A stretch of 64,000 nucleotides of DNA from Candidatus Poribacteria bacterium (lineage in GTDB: Bacteria; Poribacteria; WGA-4E; WGA-3G). This document shows positions 61,226 to 64,000 of the stretch, one piece after another. The notes beneath the pieces were generated by a model. The model did not search any database. It was given only the letters and a program-made list of their open reading frames with translations, and was not told the DNA's origin. The DNA is taken from the NCBI GenBank assembly GCA_022827185.1, contig JAJDTM010000055.1:1-64000 (forward strand), in the 5' to 3' direction. Both the position numbers and the translations under genes were made by a program. The first letter of the stretch is position 1. Every line of letters begins with the position of its first letter.

Positions 61226-62041
61226 TTAAGTTAACTGGACATGTTCACTTTTGACGATGTCTTTGGTATGCGTATAGAATGCGGGTTGCGCAAGTTCACG
61301 GGTTTCAGGCGAGAGCCGCTCCATCACTTCAGGTGGAAACGGATCCCTGTGTCCCCTGGAATCTTCAAAAAACTGTGTCTTGTAACGCAAGATAAGAAAC
61401 CGCCGATACCGATCCTTCGGTTTCCAGATGAGAACGCCATGCGTCAGTAGCTCGGACATAACAATCGCGTCGCCAGCGCGGGCTGTCACATTAACCAATG
61501 CAGGATGAAGCGCATCGGGTGGATCCTCTGGGTCTGGGAAAAAGAGTCCCTCCGGACGTTCAAAATTCGCTTTGTGCGAACCCGGCAGCACAACTAAACC
61601 GCCATCGCCGGGATAGACATCGGCGAAATAGAAGAAGACGATAAAGTCGTTGCAGTGAATCTGTCCATCCTTGACAGTGTAGCGGCGTGTCTGCCATCCA
61701 CAGTCTTCACGGGCGCAGTGCAACTTACCGATGACCTGATCGTGCTCCGGTCGCTTCGCAACGAGGCTACCTCGATTAAAACGGGGCTTATCGTTGGTGA
61801 GTTCCTTGACAATCGGCCATGTTTTCGGATGAAGCGTGAGTGCCTCAAGCGATTTGTCGAATGAAAAACCGTTGGAATAACCACCACCACCGTAACTAAT
61901 GCCGGGCGGGAGTTCATCCTCCGGTGTTTGGACACACCGTTCAACGGCATCCTGCGCGTTTTTCAATTCTTCTTCGCTAAGAACGTTTTTAAGATGGATA
62001 TACCCCGTTAAATCAAAAAGGTATCGTTGTTTAGGAGTCAT
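61226..62041 (-). CDS. Phytanoyl-CoA dioxygenase-like protein, copy 2
   Basis: 271 aa from ATG 62041 (AAAGGAGG upstream; the track start at 62104 is upstream of it). Same motifs as copy 1: FDLTGYIHLKNVLSEEELKN, YPGDGGLVVLPGSHKANF, SELLTHGVLIWKPKDRYRRF, and the same LHCAREDCGW in place of HxD. The two differ by about a third to half of the residues, so the duplication is old. They are transcribed together, 13 bp apart. Confidence 0.82.
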   Translation of the reverse strand: MTPKQRYLFDLTGYIHLKNVLSEEELKNAQDAVERCVQTPEDELPPGISYGGGGYSNGFSFDKSLEALTLHPKTWPIVKELTNDKPRFNRGSLVAKRPEHDQVIGKLHCAREDCGWQTRRYTVKDGQIHCNDFIVFFYFADVYPGDGGLVVLPGSHKANFERPEGLFFPDPEDPPDALHPALVNVTARAGDAIVMSELLTHGVLIWKPKDRYRRFLILRYKTQFFEDSRGHRDPFPPEVMERLSPETRELAQPAFYTHTKDIVKSEHVQLT

Positions 62042-62237
62042 TGCGCCTCCTTTCGGGAAGAGGTATGCGCGTGTCTTCGGAACAATCAGATTAAAGCACC
62101 ACAAATTGATGCCTTACAAAAGGATATGTGTGAAACGCACAACTTTAAAGCCGTGCGTTTCCGTAATGCAATCATCAATTATTGTCCTAAATGGCAAGCA
62201 GAGATAGAACCAAGAACGCCTGATGTAGACGGCGAGA

Positions 62238-62930
62238 CTACTGCTTAAGCCGTGCCCACGTTGTGGTGAGTAGCCCTTCAGGATTAACATCTGTAACGCC
62301 AGCTTCAGCATTCTCGTAGTCTGCGTCTGTCGGTTCATAGTCCAAGTCGCTTGACCAGCAGAAAACGTCGTACTGGGTCTGGTTCGAGCTTTGTCGGGTC
62401 CATATCATCATAACGTTTTCGCCGTCTTGTAATGCGTTGACCGTGCCACCATCCTTTCCAAAATCGCCGGTCCGCAACCATGCCCATTCAGCGACGTTTT
62501 CTTCAAGGATAATGTGATCCGGACGGGCAAAGGCGGGTGCCTCCGTCGGAATTGTGTCGCCATCGTCGCCCAAAACCCACAACCAATCCGAATGGTTGCT
62601 CGGATTTATGACGCGCGAGATAAACCGCCAGTCCCCAGCTTTGCCACCAGCAGCACTGATGTCGAATCTATAGAGTAACCAGCCTTGTCCACCAGCATTC
62701 GTGACAATATCACCAAACGCACCGTCCGTCGGATCGAGTGCCCCTTCACCCTTGCCCAATTTATAGACATCCGCAGAATCCCTTTCATCAAAGGCTTCCG
62801 CCTCAAACCAAATCTGTTCGCCATCCCCATACTGAGAGACTTTAAATCCTTCTACAGCAAAGCCCGTAAGCGGTTGGATCAACAGGAAACAGAGAATTAA
62901 TCCAAAAGTTAACTGACATTTTTGAAACAT
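62238..62930 (-). CDS. Secreted CBM-like protein, tandem copy 1
   Basis: 230 aa, AAGGAG before ATG 62930. Signal peptide (LTFGLILCFLLIQPLTGFAV). The rest (EQIWFEAEAFDERDSADVYK, GWLLYRFDISAAGGKAGDWR, NHSDWLWVLGDDGD) is a beta-rich carbohydrate-binding-module-like domain of the CBM6/35 kind by pattern; ligand not known. It ends LLTTTWARLKQ, like other secreted proteins here. Copy 2 at 62973 is highly similar (identical signal peptide core and most of the domain). Start of copy 1 is 43 bp after the stop of copy 2. Confidence 0.8.
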   Translation of the reverse strand: MFQKCQLTFGLILCFLLIQPLTGFAVEGFKVSQYGDGEQIWFEAEAFDERDSADVYKLGKGEGALDPTDGAFGDIVTNAGGQGWLLYRFDISAAGGKAGDWRFISRVINPSNHSDWLWVLGDDGDTIPTEAPAFARPDHIILEENVAEWAWLRTGDFGKDGGTVNALQDGENVMMIWTRQSSNQTQYDVFCWSSDLDYEPTDADYENAEAGVTDVNPEGLLTTTWARLKQ

Positions 62931-62972
62931 AATTGTTCTCCTTCATCGTATTTTTATGCTATTTTAAGGAAG

Positions 62973-63671
62973 TTACTGCTTAAGCCGACCCCACGTTGTG
63001 GTGAGTAACCCATCCGGTTCTACCGGCAACGTTTTCTCTTTCGCTTTTTCATAGTCGGCATCCGTTGGTTCATATTCCAAATCGCTGGACCAGCAGAAAA
63101 CATCGTACTGGACCTGAAGCGAACTCTGCCGCGTCCAGATCATCATGACGTTTTCACCGTCTTGCAATTCATTAATCGTGCCAGCATCCTTCCCGAAATC
63201 ACCGGTCCGCATCCAAGTCCATGCCGGGACATTTTCTTCAAAAATAATGTGATCCGGACGGACAAACGCAGGTGCTGCATCTGGAATCTTATCGCCATCG
63301 TCGCCTAAAACCCACAACCAATCTGAATGGTTGCTCGGATTTATGAGCCGACCAATGAAACGCCATTCCCCGGCTTTTCCGCCAGCACGACTGATGTCGA
63401 ACCTATAGAGTATCCAGCCTTTTTTGCCAGCACCGGCGTTTGTGATAATATCCCCGAACGCACCGGCTGCGGGATCTACCGCCTTTTCACCTTTACCTAA
63501 TTTATAGACATCCTCGGAATCCCTTTCGTCAAAGGCTTCCGCCTCGAACCAAATCTGTTCGCCCTTCCCGAATTCAGAGACTTTGAACTCTTCCACGGCA
63601 AAGCCTGTAAGCGGTTGTATCAGCAGCAGACAGAGGGCTAAGCTGAGCGTTAATTGACATTTCTGGAGCAT
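62973..63671 (-). CDS. Secreted CBM-like protein, tandem copy 2
   Basis: 232 aa, AGGAGG before ATG 63671. Same plan as the gene downstream: signal peptide, EQIWFEAEAFDERDSEDVYK, GWILYRFDISRAGGKAGEWR, NHSDWLWVLGDDGDKIP, and the end LLTTTWGRLKQ. It is the first gene of the tandem pair on the minus strand. A two-residue insertion (AGKKG for GGQG) and a more acidic/Lys-rich tail (YEKAKEKTLPVEPD) mark the difference. Confidence 0.8.
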   Translation of the reverse strand: MLQKCQLTLSLALCLLLIQPLTGFAVEEFKVSEFGKGEQIWFEAEAFDERDSEDVYKLGKGEKAVDPAAGAFGDIITNAGAGKKGWILYRFDISRAGGKAGEWRFIGRLINPSNHSDWLWVLGDDGDKIPDAAPAFVRPDHIIFEENVPAWTWMRTGDFGKDAGTINELQDGENVMMIWTRQSSLQVQYDVFCWSSDLEYEPTDADYEKAKEKTLPVEPDGLLTTTWGRLKQ

Positions 63672-63856
63672 TATGCCTCCTCCTATATTCTGATTATGAA
63701 TCAGTTTTGTCTTTTTCTCATTTTTGCTGACGAGGTTTGTAACCCCGCCAAATGATGAAAATACGAAATCTTGATAATGTTTTAATCTGGATTTCCGAGA
63801 CTGCGTAAAAGCAGTTTCACACCGCTGCTATCTTGTCTGATTAGCCACTAACGACC

Positions 63857-63986
63857 CAGGGCTATTTAGTTTTCCGCTTTTCTACAGCGTTTTGCCCCCC
63901 AGGACCGGTAGGTGCGTGTTTCTAACCGCACCGGGTCCCAAAAGAAGACATAAAACTCGAGGATTTCTTAAAACTAAATGACCCTG
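63857..63986. mobile_element. MITE-like element, copy 3 (130 bp)
   Basis: The ends CAGGGCTATTTAGTTTT and AAAACTAAATGACCCTG pair with two mismatches. CTAACGACC repeats exactly at 63848-63856 and 63987-63995, a 9-bp target duplication. The interior has GGACCGGTAGGTGCG...CGCACCGGGTCC, a long stem. The sequence between the inverted ends differs from copies 1 and 2. Confidence 0.75.
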
Positions 63987-64000
63987 CTAACGACCTTAAA

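Overview
The window reads like one contig from a bacterium of Candidatus Poribacteria or the neighbouring Planctomycetes-Verrucomicrobia-Chlamydiae (PVC) type. This is an inference from gene content. There is a Planctomycete-type cytochrome (PSCyt1/DUF1549/DUF1553) gene next to DUF1501 genes, very large WD40 proteins, several Gfo/Idh/MocA oxidoreductases, paired phytanoyl-CoA-dioxygenase-like genes, secreted proteins with a T9SS-like C-terminal domain, and many families of short dispersed palindromic repeats. No rRNA, tRNA or CRISPR array was seen. GC content is moderate and genes lie on both strands in short runs.

Layout. 1-5.5 kb is a damaged restriction-modification locus. A type I hsdM gene with an N-terminal nuclease-like domain is followed by an hsdS gene broken by an IS3-family element (1481-2719, 27-bp terminal inverted repeats). 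A second, partial copy of the same element starts the window and cuts another gene. 5.5-7.07 kb is a gene-poor stretch full of repeats. 7.07-15.34 kb is the most striking block: a secreted WD40 protein, two ABC-2 type permeases without an ATPase, and an ECF sigma factor fused through one membrane helix to a WD40 double propeller. A ~60-bp conserved upstream element precedes both the permease pair and the sigma-factor gene. 15.4-19.2 kb (minus strand) holds a GH127-like glycosidase, a lipoprotein and a Gfo/Idh/MocA oxidoreductase. 19.4-27.1 kb (plus strand) holds an IS1 InsA-like zinc-ribbon protein, secreted beta-sandwich and FG-GAP/ASPIC proteins, a metallo-beta-lactamase-fold hydrolase, a third WD40 protein ending in a dockerin-like pair, and another oxidoreductase. 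27.1-38.5 kb is mostly metabolic: class V aminotransferase, serine-acetyltransferase-like protein, purH, an HD protein, a hicBBA-like toxin-antitoxin cassette, Fe-alcohol dehydrogenase, a nuclease lipoprotein, a 2-hydroxyacid dehydrogenase and hyuA. 38.5-42.4 kb has a solitary DNA methyltransferase, a ManD/RspA-type enolase-superfamily gene, murB and a small Spy/CpxP-like protein. 42.5-57.5 kb is a minus-strand run: metzincin-TPR protein, two pentapeptide-repeat/potassium-channel fusions, an AAA ATPase, an oxidoreductase, two DUF1501 proteins and the PSD1-type cytochrome protein. 57.8-64 kb has a PD-(D/E)XK-like protein, an exported methyltransferase, an oxidoreductase, two PhyH-like dioxygenases and two tandem paralogous secreted proteins.

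How the genes work together. The secreted and envelope proteins (WD40, dockerin, FG-GAP, beta-sandwich, tandem CBM-like pair) and the degradative enzymes (GH127-like, ManD-like, PhyH-like, DUF1501/PSD1, Gfo/Idh/MocA) suggest a host- or particle-associated heterotroph with a complex cell surface. The WD40/ABC/ECF block looks like a transmembrane signalling unit in which sensor and sigma factor are one polypeptide. The mobile fraction is large: IS3 copies, a small non-autonomous element with ~16-17-bp inverted ends and 9-10-bp target duplications (three copies), a 90-99-bp palindrome-ended repeat (three copies plus fragments), and two palindromic repeats lying inside the purH and hyuA reading frames.
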